A stretch of DNA of 64,000 bases. It comes from MPNP01 sp965221445 (lineage in GTDB: Bacteria; Pseudomonadota; Alphaproteobacteria; Rhodobacterales; Rhodobacteraceae). The notes beneath the pieces are model-generated. The model saw nothing but the letters and a program-made list of their open reading frames with translations, was not told the DNA's origin and did no database searches. The position numbers were made by a program, and so were the translations under genes. Where the stretch lies: assembly GCA_965221445.1 (NCBI GenBank), contig CBDCSF010000013.1, forward strand, positions 1,364,001 to 1,428,000, in the 5' to 3' direction. This document shows positions 19,186 to 28,635 of this stretch, piece after piece; position 1 is the first letter of the stretch; each line of letters starts with the position of its first letter.

Positions 19186-21987
19186 CTAGTGAGCTTCCAA
19201 CCAGTTCTTCCCCACTCCAGATTCCACGACCAGACCTGGTTCAATCGCTACGACAGGGCGATCGGCCTTTTCCATTGATTTTGTTGCTACCGCAATAAGA
19301 TCTGGTACGGCATCCTTTCTGACTTCAAAAAGTAGTTCATCGTGAATCTGAAGAAGCAATTTGGCAGGTAAATTATCAATTACATCGGGAATTCGAACCA
19401 TGGCCCGTCTGATAATATCGGCTGCCGAACCCTGTATGGGAGCATTTATGGCAGCTCTTTTCGCGAAAGCTTTCTGTGGTCCACTCTTATTGATACTGGG
19501 TGTACCTACCTTTCTGCCAAATAGGGTTTTAACATGTTTCTGTTGTTCTGCTATCCCTACAATCTTTTCCATGTATTGCTTGATTTCCGGATAGCGCATA
19601 AAATACCCGTCAATAAAACTTCTGGCATCCTTACGGGGAATCTGAAGGTTTCGAGCCAGACCAAAAGCTGAAATCCCATAGATAATCCCAAAATTAATGG
19701 CCTTGGCCCTTCTTCTCATTTCGGGTGTCACTTCCTCCAACGCTGTTTCAAAAACTTGGCTGGCAGTGGAATAATGGATATCCTTCTTTTCCCTGAAGGC
19801 TTCCTTCATTCCTTTAACATTCGCCATATAGGCCAGTATCCGAAGTTCAATCTGGCTATAATCCAGGGAAACGATTTCATAACCGTCCCTTGCAATGAAT
19901 GCTTCACGTATCTGTTTTCCTTCACGGGTTCTAATTGGAATATTTTGTAGGTTGGGATTAATTGAAGACAAACGACCGGTATTCGCACCATCAAGTCTAT
20001 AGGAAGTGTGTACTCTTCCGGTATTTGGATTGATAAACTCCTGTAGGGCATCTGTATAGGTTGATTTCAGTTTGGCCTTATGCCTCCACTCCAGCACAAG
20101 CCCTGGTAATTTATATCCCTGTTCGGTAAGATCTTCCAGAATATCAACACCGGTCTTATAACCACTTGCTGTTCTGGCCTTATCGGATGGAAGTTCAAGT
20201 TTTTCAAACAACACAGTACCCAACTGTTTGGGGCTACTGATCAGAAATTCCTCCCCGGCTTCACTATGGATTCTGGCTCCCAATTCAGCAAGTTCATTTT
20301 CAAAAATACCGGACAGTTCCCGTAGTTTCCCAGGATCCACAACAATACCTGTTTCCTCCATATCAGCCAACACGCCAATAAGTGGTCTCTCCAGTGTTTC
20401 ATAGACAGTCGAAACCTTGTTTTGGATTAATTGGGGGCGGAAATGTTTCCATGTTCTTAATATTATATCTGCTCTGGTGGCAGAATATTTAGCTGCCTCT
20501 TCTACATTGGCATGGGAAAAAGGAGTTGCCTTTTTCCCAGTACCCAACAGATCCGCAATCCTGGTTGGTTCGAATCCAAACTCGCTTTCGGCAAATTTAT
20601 CCAGATCAAATTTGTAATTACCTTCATTTGCAACAAAGGACATTATCTGAATATCGTCTACAACGTTTAGCCTGATGCTGTTTCTGGCCAGAACCTTGAC
20701 CAACAGTTTGATATTCTGACCTATCTTGAGGATAGACTGATCCTCAAACATTGGCTTCAGAACGTTGAGAGCTTCTTCAAAATTCAATTGGTTGGGGAAT
20801 TTACTTCCATCTGTCCGTAATAGACCTTTGGTATCCACATGCCTGAGTGGAAGATAGTAGGTTTCCTGTTCCTGAACAGACAACCCCAGAGCAATCAGGT
20901 CAGCAGTAGCCTCTTCCCCTTCAGTTTCAAACGATATGGCGACTTGACCTCTCTCGTAGATCCTGCCAACAAGGTCCTCGAGACCATCGATGGTAGTGAT
21001 CAGTTTGTATGCCATTTGTTTCAAGGGCAGTTTTTCTGGCTGGGCCCCACCATCTTGTAGATTCATTGAGGGGAGTTCCGGCGGATCAACCTTGAGGTAT
21101 TCTGCTGCCCTCCGAACAAGGGTACGGAATTCCTGGGCAAGCAGGAAGTCAAAAAGTTTCTGTGGTTCTGGCGAGGTAAGTTCCAAATCCTCAAGTGTAA
21201 TGTCGATTGGTACGTCCTGGTGGAGGGTTACCAGTCGCCTGTAAATTTGTACATTGGATGCATTTTCCTCCAAAGCCTGTTTGAGTTTTGGTTTTTTGAT
21301 CTCATCCAGACATTGGAAGAGAGTATCCAGATCGCCATATTCATTTATCAATCCTGCGGCAGTCTTGGGACCAACACCTGGTACTCCAGGTATATTATCA
21401 CTGCTGTCACCCATAAGTGCCTGGATATCTATGACCCTGTCAGGGTAGACCAGAAATTTTTTCTTTACCTGCTCGGGACCTATTTCCTGACGCTTGCGGG
21501 TATCGTACATGACAATTCCCTCGTCCACCAGTTGCATAAGATCCTTATCAGAGGATATGATCGTTACTTCCCCGCCAGCCTCTTTAGCCTTTACGGCAAG
21601 CGTGGCAATGATATCATCAGCCTCGTAGCCTTCCATTTCAAGACATGGAATATTGAAGGCCCTGGTTGCTTCCCTCGTACTTGCAAACTGGGGAATAAGA
21701 TCTTCTGGAGGTGGTGGTCGGTTGGATTTGTAGGGTGGGTAAATTTCTGATCTGAAGGTTTTCGAGGATTTATCAAATACGACGGCAATATGTGTTGGTT
21801 TTTTTGGACTTTGGAGAACGTCTGTCATCAACATATGACAAAATATGTGTACTGCACCAACTGGAGTACTATCACTTCGATACCGGAATCGATCGGATGC
21901 CACGTTTAACGAACTGAAATATGCCCGGAAGATATAACCTGAGCCGTCAACTAGTAGTAATCTATGCCCCTCTCCAAAGTTACCCAC
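19186..21987 (-). CDS. polA: DNA polymerase I with inactivated 3'-5' exonuclease site
   Basis: 933 residues, GTG start. The 5'-3' exonuclease domain (to about 300) is intact (DGSGYIFRAYF, YEADDI, GDSSDNIPGVPGVGPKTA). The polymerase domain has motif A LDYSQIELR, motif B RRRAKAINFGIIYG and motif C QIHDELLFEV. The middle domain (about 325-515) keeps the exonuclease fold but not its metal ligands: FDTE has become FETE (353-356), GQNxKYD has become GQNIKLL (423-429) and YxxxD has become YSATR (501-505). Proofreading by this enzyme is therefore probably lost. Function in repair and Okazaki-fragment processing should remain. Confidence 0.96.
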   Translation of the reverse strand: MGNFGEGHRLLLVDGSGYIFRAYFSSLNVASDRFRYRSDSTPVGAVHIFCHMLMTDVLQSPKKPTHIAVVFDKSSKTFRSEIYPPYKSNRPPPPEDLIPQFASTREATRAFNIPCLEMEGYEADDIIATLAVKAKEAGGEVTIISSDKDLMQLVDEGIVMYDTRKRQEIGPEQVKKKFLVYPDRVIDIQALMGDSSDNIPGVPGVGPKTAAGLINEYGDLDTLFQCLDEIKKPKLKQALEENASNVQIYRRLVTLHQDVPIDITLEDLELTSPEPQKLFDFLLAQEFRTLVRRAAEYLKVDPPELPSMNLQDGGAQPEKLPLKQMAYKLITTIDGLEDLVGRIYERGQVAISFETEGEEATADLIALGLSVQEQETYYLPLRHVDTKGLLRTDGSKFPNQLNFEEALNVLKPMFEDQSILKIGQNIKLLVKVLARNSIRLNVVDDIQIMSFVANEGNYKFDLDKFAESEFGFEPTRIADLLGTGKKATPFSHANVEEAAKYSATRADIILRTWKHFRPQLIQNKVSTVYETLERPLIGVLADMEETGIVVDPGKLRELSGIFENELAELGARIHSEAGEEFLISSPKQLGTVLFEKLELPSDKARTASGYKTGVDILEDLTEQGYKLPGLVLEWRHKAKLKSTYTDALQEFINPNTGRVHTSYRLDGANTGRLSSINPNLQNIPIRTREGKQIREAFIARDGYEIVSLDYSQIELRILAYMANVKGMKEAFREKKDIHYSTASQVFETALEEVTPEMRRRAKAINFGIIYGISAFGLARNLQIPRKDARSFIDGYFMRYPEIKQYMEKIVGIAEQQKHVKTLFGRKVGTPSINKSGPQKAFAKRAAINAPIQGSAADIIRRAMVRIPDVIDNLPAKLLLQIHDELLFEVRKDAVPDLIAVATKSMEKADRPVVAIEPGLVVESGVGKNWLEAH

Positions 21988-22007
21988 AAATTCTCACTGT
22001 ATCTTTT

Positions 22008-22199
22008 CTACTTTTCTGTGGCTACCTTGGCCACAAAACTAGCTAGAACAAAACGCTTGTCGCAGTATCCACACTGAACCCAACCCTTATCCACAGGTAT
22101 CTGATACCACACCAGGGGATGTCCCAAGGCTCCACCCTGTCCCTGGCATGAAACCCTGGTTGTTTCCACTATTTCAACCTCTGGTGCTTCCAACTCCAT
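22008..22199 (-). CDS. Zinc-finger (zf-CHCC, NDUFS6-like) protein
   Basis: 63 residues with the CHCC pattern: VSCQGQGGALGHPLVWY supplies Cys and His, and VQCGYCDKRF supplies the Cys pair. This is the bacterial relative of the mitochondrial complex I subunit NDUFS6. It is 20 nt upstream of polA on the same strand, a neighbourhood I associate with Rhodobacterales. Role in complex I assembly is inferred from homology only. Confidence 0.85.
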   Translation of the reverse strand: MELEAPEVEIVETTRVSCQGQGGALGHPLVWYQIPVDKGWVQCGYCDKRFVLASFVAKVATEK

Positions 22200-22365
22200 T
22201 TTTCACCCTATCATCATCCACAATAAATACCAACATGACTTCTGTAGTCAAATTTTTTCAGAAATCCAATGAAACTTTTTATTTATACCAAATAGTCCTT
22301 ACCAACAAACGAATTCAATTCTTCAGCAATTCAAAAATACCTATACATGATACCTGATTTTAGGT

Positions 22366-23589
22366 TCATTCGACAGCCAATGAGGTGTTGATTTTTGATT
22401 GAGCCTCCAGGGTTTTGTGGACCGGGCATTTGTCGGCTATCTCCAAAAGCCTGTTTTTCTGTTCATCTGTCAATGGTCCTCTTAACCTTATTATTCTGTC
22501 AAAAATATCTATTTTGGTGCCTTTTTCCTCACAGCTCTCACAATCCTTGGCATGCGATTTGGCATGATATACATCTACCTCCACATGTTCTACCGGCCAT
22601 TTCTTTCGCCGGGAATACATTCTGATGGTCATTGAGGTACAGGCACCGAGCCCGACAGAAAGAAACTGGTATGGATTGGGACCTGTATTGGTTCCTCCAA
22701 AACTAATGGGTTCGTCAGCCAGCATTTGAAACTTCCCATCAATGGAAACAAACTGCCGGAAACCATTGGCATCATCCTCGCTTACCCTTACGGTACCATC
22801 CGGTACCTTACCGACATCTCTGGGCTTTCTGGGCGGGAGATATTTTTCGACCCAGGCAGCGATGACCGAAGCAGCATAGGAAGCATCCTCCTTGCGGGTT
22901 ATCAAATGGTTGGCATTATCAAGTGTTACAAAAGATTTTGGATGCTTGGCAGCACCAAATATCTGGGCCGCATTTTCAATACCGACGGTGTTGTCCAATG
23001 GGGCATGCATAACCAGTAGAGCCTTACGCATTTGGGCAATTGCCGGTTCCAGATTTTCCTGAGTTATATCCTCGACAAACTGTTTCTTGATCGTGAAGTG
23101 CCGTCCTCCCAAATTTACTTCTGCCTCACCCTCGGATCTGATTTTGTCCAGATTTTTCTCAAAATGATGAGCAACATGGCTTGGGTCAGCAGGAGCTCCA
23201 ATTGTAACTACCGCCTTCACCGAAGCAATCTGGGAAGCTGCCCTGAGAACTGCTGCCCCTCCCAAGGAGTGGCCAATCAGGATGGAAGGAGAAAGCCCGA
23301 TACTTTCCAGATGATCGGCAGCCAATATCAGATCCTGAACATTTGATGTGAAATTCGTATTGGCAAACTCTCCATCAGAGTGCCCCAATCCGGTAAAATC
23401 AAATCGTAGCACAGCAATTCCAAGACCAGAAAGGGCTTCAGCTATCCGTCTTGCAGCCGGTATATCTTTCGAGCACGTAAAGCAGTGGGCAAAAAGTGCT
23501 GTTGTACGTTCCGGTATATCGGGGCGATCAAGTCTGGCAGAAAGTTTGCTGCCTGCATGGCCTTCAAATTCGTATCGTTCGGTTGTCAT
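22366..23589 (-). CDS. Alpha/beta hydrolase - OsmC fusion protein
   Basis: 407 residues in two domains. Residues about 1-250 are an alpha/beta hydrolase with nucleophile elbow GHSLGG and a histidine late in the domain (NANHLI). Residues about 270-400 are an OsmC/Ohr-like domain with GACTSMTIRMY and the second redox cysteine in ADKCPVHKTL. This fusion is a known family, usually called bifunctional alpha/beta hydrolase/OsmC; the OsmC part suggests peroxide handling, but the paired substrate is unknown. The ATG follows GGAAAGAAG. Confidence 0.9.
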   Translation of the reverse strand: MTTERYEFEGHAGSKLSARLDRPDIPERTTALFAHCFTCSKDIPAARRIAEALSGLGIAVLRFDFTGLGHSDGEFANTNFTSNVQDLILAADHLESIGLSPSILIGHSLGGAAVLRAASQIASVKAVVTIGAPADPSHVAHHFEKNLDKIRSEGEAEVNLGGRHFTIKKQFVEDITQENLEPAIAQMRKALLVMHAPLDNTVGIENAAQIFGAAKHPKSFVTLDNANHLITRKEDASYAASVIAAWVEKYLPPRKPRDVGKVPDGTVRVSEDDANGFRQFVSIDGKFQMLADEPISFGGTNTGPNPYQFLSVGLGACTSMTIRMYSRRKKWPVEHVEVDVYHAKSHAKDCESCEEKGTKIDIFDRIIRLRGPLTDEQKNRLLEIADKCPVHKTLEAQSKINTSLAVE

Positions 23590-23640
23590 CTTCTTTCCTA
23601 TTTTTTGTATATAACCGCAAAGCGATACGGTATAACTCCT

Positions 23641-24033
23641 TTAATGTCCAGATTTCATATCTGATAACATTCTTCCCAAAGGCTTCCCACCAAACAAATG
23701 AACATGCAGATGGGGGACCATCTGTACACCATGCTTACCTGCGTTCGATAATAAACGATATCCTTCACCAGAACTCCCTGGTGCCAACCCAAGTATTTCT
23801 ACAACCTTGCCAATGGCCTGGATATAGTCAACAATCTCTTCGGAACTGGCATTTTGGGCAAAATCATCAAAACAAACATATTGTCCCTTGGGAATGACAA
23901 GGACATGGTTTGGTACTATTGGAGCGATATCCTCGAAAGCCAGACTATGTTCCGATTCATGGACTTTCTTGCAGGGGAGTTCTCCCCTGAGAATTTTTGC
24001 AAATACATTTTGATCATCATAATTGTAAGGCAT
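23641..24033 (-). CDS. HIT-family (HinT-like) nucleotide-binding hydrolase
   Basis: 130 residues ending in the histidine triad HLHVHLFGG typical of HinT purine nucleoside phosphoramidases; the N-terminal NVFAKILRGELPCKKV and VLVIPKG segments also match. The substrate in vivo is unclear for the family. It lies on the same strand between adenosine kinase and the hydrolase/OsmC fusion; the three may form a loose transcription unit. Confidence 0.93.
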   Translation of the reverse strand: MPYNYDDQNVFAKILRGELPCKKVHESEHSLAFEDIAPIVPNHVLVIPKGQYVCFDDFAQNASSEEIVDYIQAIGKVVEILGLAPGSSGEGYRLLSNAGKHGVQMVPHLHVHLFGGKPLGRMLSDMKSGH

Positions 24034-24103
24034 TCTTTATTTCCGTTGGTTTGATTGATTTAGATTAGCCATTCGCCGATATTAAAAGTTTTGCTACCCT
24101 ATA

Positions 24104-25102
24104 TTAAACACTTTCCCTGAACCATTGTAGCAAATTTTGTTCTGGCCGGGGGCCGATGTGTCCTATGACCTCACTAGCCGCCATGCATCCCAATCTGGCC
24201 GATGTCTCCAAGTCCAATCCCTCGGTAATACCATAGAAAAACCCCGTGGCAAATTGATCACCTGCACCAGTTGCATCTACAATTCGGGTGGGAACAGCCT
24301 TGACTCTGAAATTGTTTCCTTGACCGGAAACAATCACACCATCCTCGGAGAGAGTAGTCACAACAAGCAGATTGTCCTTGTTGAGCATCGACAAAGCATT
24401 TTCCAGATTGTCAGTCTGACAAAGGGAAAGGATTTCCGACCGGTTGGCAAAGATTAAATCCCCTCCACTGTTAATCAAGTCCCAAAAGGCCTGGCGATGT
24501 CTTTCAATACAAAAGGGATCAGAAAGCGCTATAGCAACCTTCCCTCCAGATTGTTTACACAGATCAACTGCTATACGAAAAGCATCCTGACACTCGGGAC
24601 CATCAAATCGATATCCTTCAAGATAGACCCATTCGGTATTCTCTAACAAGTCTTTGTCCATGTCATCAACGGTTAAAAACTCTGCTGCACCAAGATAGGT
24701 ATTCATGGACCTTTCACCGTCCGGAGTAACCATGATCACACTCCTTCCGGTCTCATAGGTTTGATGGACAGATGCCAATTCAGTTCGGTATTCAATCCCG
24801 AGATGTTTCATATCCGAAACATAGACCCTTCCCAGGTGGTCGTCCTTAACCTTCCCAATATAGGCTGACCTTGTATCCAGCATGGCTAATCCAGCTATTG
24901 TGTTGGCAACCGAACCGCCACCTACCTCCTTGGTATCTTCAAGAAGACAGTAAAGTTTTCGTGCCCTTTCTACATCTACGAGATGCATTATCCCAGGGGT
25001 TATGTCGAGGTCGGTTAGTAATTGGTAATCAACCTTGCAGAGGATATCCACAATGGCATTTCCGATACCCACCACTTGGTATTTCTTCTTTTCAGGGCTC
25101 AT
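24104..25102 (-). CDS. Adenosine kinase (PfkB family)
   Basis: 332-residue ribokinase-fold sugar kinase. The PfkB signatures are GGGSVANTIAGLA near the N-terminus and DATGAGDQFATGFFYG near the C-terminus, which provides the catalytic Asp. The N-terminal VVGIGNAIVDILC is typical of bacterial proteins annotated as adenosine kinase. It would phosphorylate adenosine to AMP in purine salvage; other nucleoside substrates are possible. ATG start; 70 nt upstream of the HIT gene. Confidence 0.88.
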   Translation of the reverse strand: MSPEKKKYQVVGIGNAIVDILCKVDYQLLTDLDITPGIMHLVDVERARKLYCLLEDTKEVGGGSVANTIAGLAMLDTRSAYIGKVKDDHLGRVYVSDMKHLGIEYRTELASVHQTYETGRSVIMVTPDGERSMNTYLGAAEFLTVDDMDKDLLENTEWVYLEGYRFDGPECQDAFRIAVDLCKQSGGKVAIALSDPFCIERHRQAFWDLINSGGDLIFANRSEILSLCQTDNLENALSMLNKDNLLVVTTLSEDGVIVSGQGNNFRVKAVPTRIVDATGAGDQFATGFFYGITEGLDLETSARLGCMAASEVIGHIGPRPEQNLLQWFRESV

Positions 25103-25511
25103 ACAATTCTTTCTTTTGGGTCAGGATTTATCACCGCAACCACGGAATTAATATGGTATCTGCGAACAAATGTAAATTCTATCAGGGCAATATAGCTGTG
25201 GAAGACATCAAAAATCCCATGCAAGTTGTCACTTTGAGGACTATTCAGACAATAGTTGATTCAGAATCCAAATAGCAACTTTTACTGATTCAAACTCAAA
25301 AGTTTACCAAGCAAGAGAATATTTTGGCAACTATCCGAGTGAGACAAAATGAAAACCGGATACCTTGCGTTGAAATCTGACAGGGGAATTTATATTCCAT
25401 AGTGTGGAATTTAATTTCAGTGATTTTTTAAATTCAGTACTTTCCTGCATAAGGAGAAATGTTCTGATGCCCTATGTTTTTGCAATATTTATACCAAAAG
25501 GAAGGTACTTG
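25103..25511. other. Divergent intergenic region
   Basis: About 400 bp between the adenosine kinase and UshA-like starts. It must hold both promoters; no specific operator, RNA or small gene is recognised. Confidence 0.5.
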
Positions 25512-27026
25512 ATGAAACCAACTACTGTTTTGGTTGTGACCACTTTTTTGTTCGTATTTGGAACGATTGCAAAAGCAGAAACATCCAAGATAACATTTAT
25601 TCATTTCAATGATCTTAACCGAATGGTTAGTGTCGAAGATCGTGGTGGCCTGGCGAAATTGTCCTCAATCGTTGAGGAGGAAAGAAGCAGGAATAATAAT
25701 GTTATTGTCACCTTTGGCGGGGATTTTCTGGAACCCAATCTGATGACAGCACTTTACCAAGGCGAACCCATGATTGACCTCCTTAACCAACTGGAATTAA
25801 ATTTAATGGTCGTGGGTGATCAGGATCTAAGTTACGGTCCGGATGTACTTGAAGAACGGATATTGCAAGCAGACTTTGCAATTGTCAGCAGCAATATAAC
25901 CAACGACAATGAAAAGACCTTCAATGGAGCATTGAAGACTTTGGTTCTGGAGATTGATGGCTATCAAATCGGATTCATTGGCCTAACCTCACAGACTGCC
26001 ATGGAAAATGCAACTACAGGTGATTTTATTGTCACTGACCCAGTTGTTGCTGCCAAGGCGAAGGTCGAAGATTTAAGAGGTAAAGGTACCGATATTGTCG
26101 TCGCCATGGCTCACACAGGTTATGAAATTGATCAGGAACTTATGGCTACCGGTATGATTGACATAATACTGGGGGGTTTTGACGAAATAGAGACAATAGA
26201 ATGGGTAAATAATACACTTTTCGTCGAGGCAGGATCTCAGGCTGAAAATGTTGCCATTGTCGACTTGTATCTCAACCGCAAAGCTGGAGATGGAAACACA
26301 CCTGTTGACTGGTACGCGGAAACCAGAACTGTCAATTCTATTCGATTTGCACCTGATCCAGCCATTGTAGATAGGGCTACACACTTTGATAGCGAACTGG
26401 ATCAGTTACTTTCCAAAGAACTCGGTATATCGGAAACAGAACTAGACAGTCGTTCCGGAACTATCCTTAACAAAGAAGCAGCCATAGGTAATTTGTTCAC
26501 AGATGCAATTTGTGCGGCAACAGATTCTGATGTCTGCTTTGTCAATGGGGGAGCTATCCGTGGAAACGAGGTATATCCGGCAGGAACAACTCTGACTAGG
26601 AAAGAAATACTTAGCGAACTTCCCTTTGTTGACGTAACCATGGTACTTGAAGTGTCCGGCCATGTTATCATTGAGGCCTTGGAAAATGGATTCAGTAAAC
26701 TTGGAAATTCGCTTGAGGGAGGGGCTGGACGTTTCCTTCACATTTCTGGACTATCTGTCATTGTGGATCCCAAGGCTTCTCCAGGAGATCGTGTAATAAG
26801 TGTCTCAAGAGACGGTCAACCATTTGACCTGGATGCGACTTATCAATTGGCCCTAAATCACTTTCTGGCTACTGGTGGCGACGAATACGAGATGTTTCAT
26901 AACCAGAAGGTGATTGTTGACAAAGTGTCCGGTACCCTGGAGCTGGAGCATATTTCATCCTATCTGCTGGATGCCGGCAAGGTTTCTCCCAAAGTGGAAG
27001 GACGCATAGTTTATCAAGAGCAATAA
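25512..27026 (+). CDS. Periplasmic 5'-nucleotidase/UshA-like protein with degenerate metal site
   Basis: 504 residues from the ATG at 25512 (AAGGAAGG upstream); a GTG-started frame from 25404 would hide the signal peptide, which ends at IAKA. The two-domain layout is that of 5'-nucleotidases: metallophosphatase domain to about 300, then a substrate domain with NGGAIRG and ATGGDEYEMF. In the metal site some ligands remain (Asp in HFND, Asp in FGGDFL, His in AHTGYEID), but the usual DxH is DLN, GNHEFD is GDQDLS, and GGHxH is GGFDE. Catalysis is doubtful; the substrate-binding half looks preserved. It is not in an operon. Confidence 0.75.
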   Translation: MKPTTVLVVTTFLFVFGTIAKAETSKITFIHFNDLNRMVSVEDRGGLAKLSSIVEEERSRNNNVIVTFGGDFLEPNLMTALYQGEPMIDLLNQLELNLMVVGDQDLSYGPDVLEERILQADFAIVSSNITNDNEKTFNGALKTLVLEIDGYQIGFIGLTSQTAMENATTGDFIVTDPVVAAKAKVEDLRGKGTDIVVAMAHTGYEIDQELMATGMIDIILGGFDEIETIEWVNNTLFVEAGSQAENVAIVDLYLNRKAGDGNTPVDWYAETRTVNSIRFAPDPAIVDRATHFDSELDQLLSKELGISETELDSRSGTILNKEAAIGNLFTDAICAATDSDVCFVNGGAIRGNEVYPAGTTLTRKEILSELPFVDVTMVLEVSGHVIIEALENGFSKLGNSLEGGAGRFLHISGLSVIVDPKASPGDRVISVSRDGQPFDLDATYQLALNHFLATGGDEYEMFHNQKVIVDKVSGTLELEHISSYLLDAGKVSPKVEGRIVYQEQ

Positions 27027-27226
27027 TCGGAGATTTCAAACGATTGGAATTATTAATCAATAGGTCAGTGGTTCTTGGATATTCCAAATTATTCTTGGGT
27101 TTCTTGGATAAATATAAATTACGGGAAGCCCTCATTGGTCAAACAGTGGGGGTTTCTTGGATTTAATACCTGAAATGAATCTAAATAATCCAATATGTTG
27201 ATTTGCGAAGTTGGTGCTAGATTTGT

Positions 27227-27303
27227 GGGGCTGTGGCGAAATTGGCAAACGCTCCTGACTAGCAATTAAGTTTTTGCGGGTTCGAATCCCGCCAGCCCTA
27301 CCA
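27227..27303 (+). tRNA. tRNA-like gene, Leu-type body with class-I length and AGC at the anticodon position
   Basis: A 77-nt cloverleaf with encoded CCA. The acceptor stem pairs GGGGCTG (27227-27233) with CAGCCCT (27293-27299). The T arm is perfect: GCGGG-TTCGAAT-CCCGC. The D arm (GCG...TTGG...CGC) has the three-pair form of tRNA-Leu. Between D and T arms there are exactly 23 nt, the class-I length, giving anticodon loop CTAGCAA (anticodon AGC, 27261-27263) on a poor stem (CCTGA/TTAAG: one mismatch, one G-U) and a variable loop of five T. Leu tRNAs should have a long variable arm, and A34-GC is not a normal bacterial anticodon. Either a decayed tRNA-Leu or a genuinely odd tRNA. Confidence 0.6.
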
Positions 27304-27367
27304 ATTTCGCACTTTTATATAACCAGTATTTAACATTATTACATTAATTTCAAGAATTATTTTTGTT

Positions 27368-28219
27368 TTAATTACCCGAAACAAGTTCCTTGTAAGTCAA
27401 CCTCTTGTTGACCATCATTCCAACGGTATCTCCCATCATTACGATTGTATCTGAACCACGCATATTATAACGAGCTGTAAACTCATTTACATACCTATCC
27501 ATGTGTTTGGGGCTGAAATGGTGAAAAGTTCCATGATAACCCTTCTTGAGCAGTCCCCAAAAGGACTCAATCCCATTGGTGTGTGCCATGCCATTAACAT
27601 ATTGACTAACCGAGTGATTGACTGTTTTATGCTTCTGTGGAAGCCCCTTGTATGATCTGTTTTCATCGGTGCAGATTGTTGCATCCTCGGAAACATTATC
27701 GGATATAAACCCCTGTAAGGTTTCCTTGCTGGTTGATTTGACAACCCAGGCAGTGATCTTGTTGGTATCCCTTTCCTTGACACCCACAACAGCGGTTTTA
27801 CCAACAGTGCCACGAACCGCCTTTAACTTATCCTTGTTATGCTTGTTCTTTTCCAGCCCACCAATATAGGTTTCATCAACCTCAACAGTTCCTTCAATGT
27901 TGAAATTACCCTGCTTCCATGCTTCCCTCAATCTTTGAGCCATGAACCAAGCGGACTTCTGGGTTATGTTCAAGTCCCTGTGAAGTTTCATGGAGGATAC
28001 ACCCTTCAAGGAAGTTGACCACAAATAGATACCTATAACCCATTTCTGTAAGGGGATTGCCGAATGAGACATAACCGTATTTGTTCTTACACTGAAATAT
28101 GATCTGCAATCTCCACAATGATAGGGAGATGACTTGCGGTTTTCGTATTTTTTGATGTGTTCTGAACAACCACACTTTGGGCAATGCGTGGGAATACCAG
28201 CCGTGCCCCATCTTTGCAC
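27368..28219 (-). pseudogene. IS1595-family (ISXO2-like) transposase, N-terminus cut by an amber codon
   Basis: 283 codons are open from a GTG at 28219. They contain the N-terminal zinc ribbon (CPKCGCSEHIK...YHCGDC) and the ISXO2-like DDE domain (VEVDETYIGG, TDENRSYKG, NGIESFWGLLKKGYHG). In the same frame upstream, the sequence GKFYRSGISLLELFQQFP continues the family N-terminus but is separated by TAG at 28226-28228, where relatives carry an aromatic residue (TGG or TAT one base away). The protein has therefore lost its natural N-terminus unless the GTG serves. No terminal inverted repeats were found. It sits 64 bp after the tRNA. Confidence 0.85.
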
Positions 28220-28309
28220 CTCAAACTATTCTTCGGCTACTTGGTCATTGGGAAATTGTTGAAAGAGTTCAAGAAGGCTAATGCCACTGCGGTAGAATTT
28301 TCCAAGGGC

Positions 28310-28464
28310 TTTTTCTTCTGGGAAGGAAATCTTGGATCAGCCTTGATACGGTATCCAGTCGACTGACTGAACTCGGCCTTGGCCGAAGCTATTGCAATGG
28401 AGTGTTTGTTTATGTTATTCATAAAAAGCCTCATTTGATAATCATTAATGTGACGTCCCGGCAT
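28310..28464 (-). pseudogene. IS21 IstA N-terminal fragment
   Basis: From an ATG at 28464 (GGGGAGAG box upstream) the frame reads MPGRHINDYQMRLFM and continues to PRFPSQKK, the N-terminal HTH segment of IS21-family IstA transposases (usually about 500 residues). After about 50 codons it changes abruptly into sequence belonging, in another frame, to the IS1595 transposase. So IS1595 either inserted here or was joined by a deletion. Remnant only; no IstB. Confidence 0.75.
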
Positions 28465-28575
28465 ACTGCTCTCCCCTTTTTTTGCTTTAATTGGTTTGAG
28501 CGGTATTGTCCGCAAACGGTCGCTGTTGTCAAATGAGGTTCTTGTTGAGGAAGATGTTGGAGGCTTTCAGTCCTT

Positions 28576-28628
28576 CCGAGAAAAACTTTCTTATCCTGTA
28601 TGACGCTGGATTCCTAACTAGTTTGACG
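28576..28628 (+). repeat. 53-bp imperfect inverted repeat, left copy
   Basis: Reverse-complement match to 32459-32511 with four mismatches in 53 bases. The pair encloses the three-gene DUF262 cassette and the ISL3 remnant. Confidence 0.85.
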
Positions 28629-28635
28629 CATAACA

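Noticed and set aside
25404..25511. GTG-initiated N-terminal extension of the UshA-like protein
   Set aside because: It would bury the signal peptide; the ATG at 25512 has a strong ribosome-binding site.
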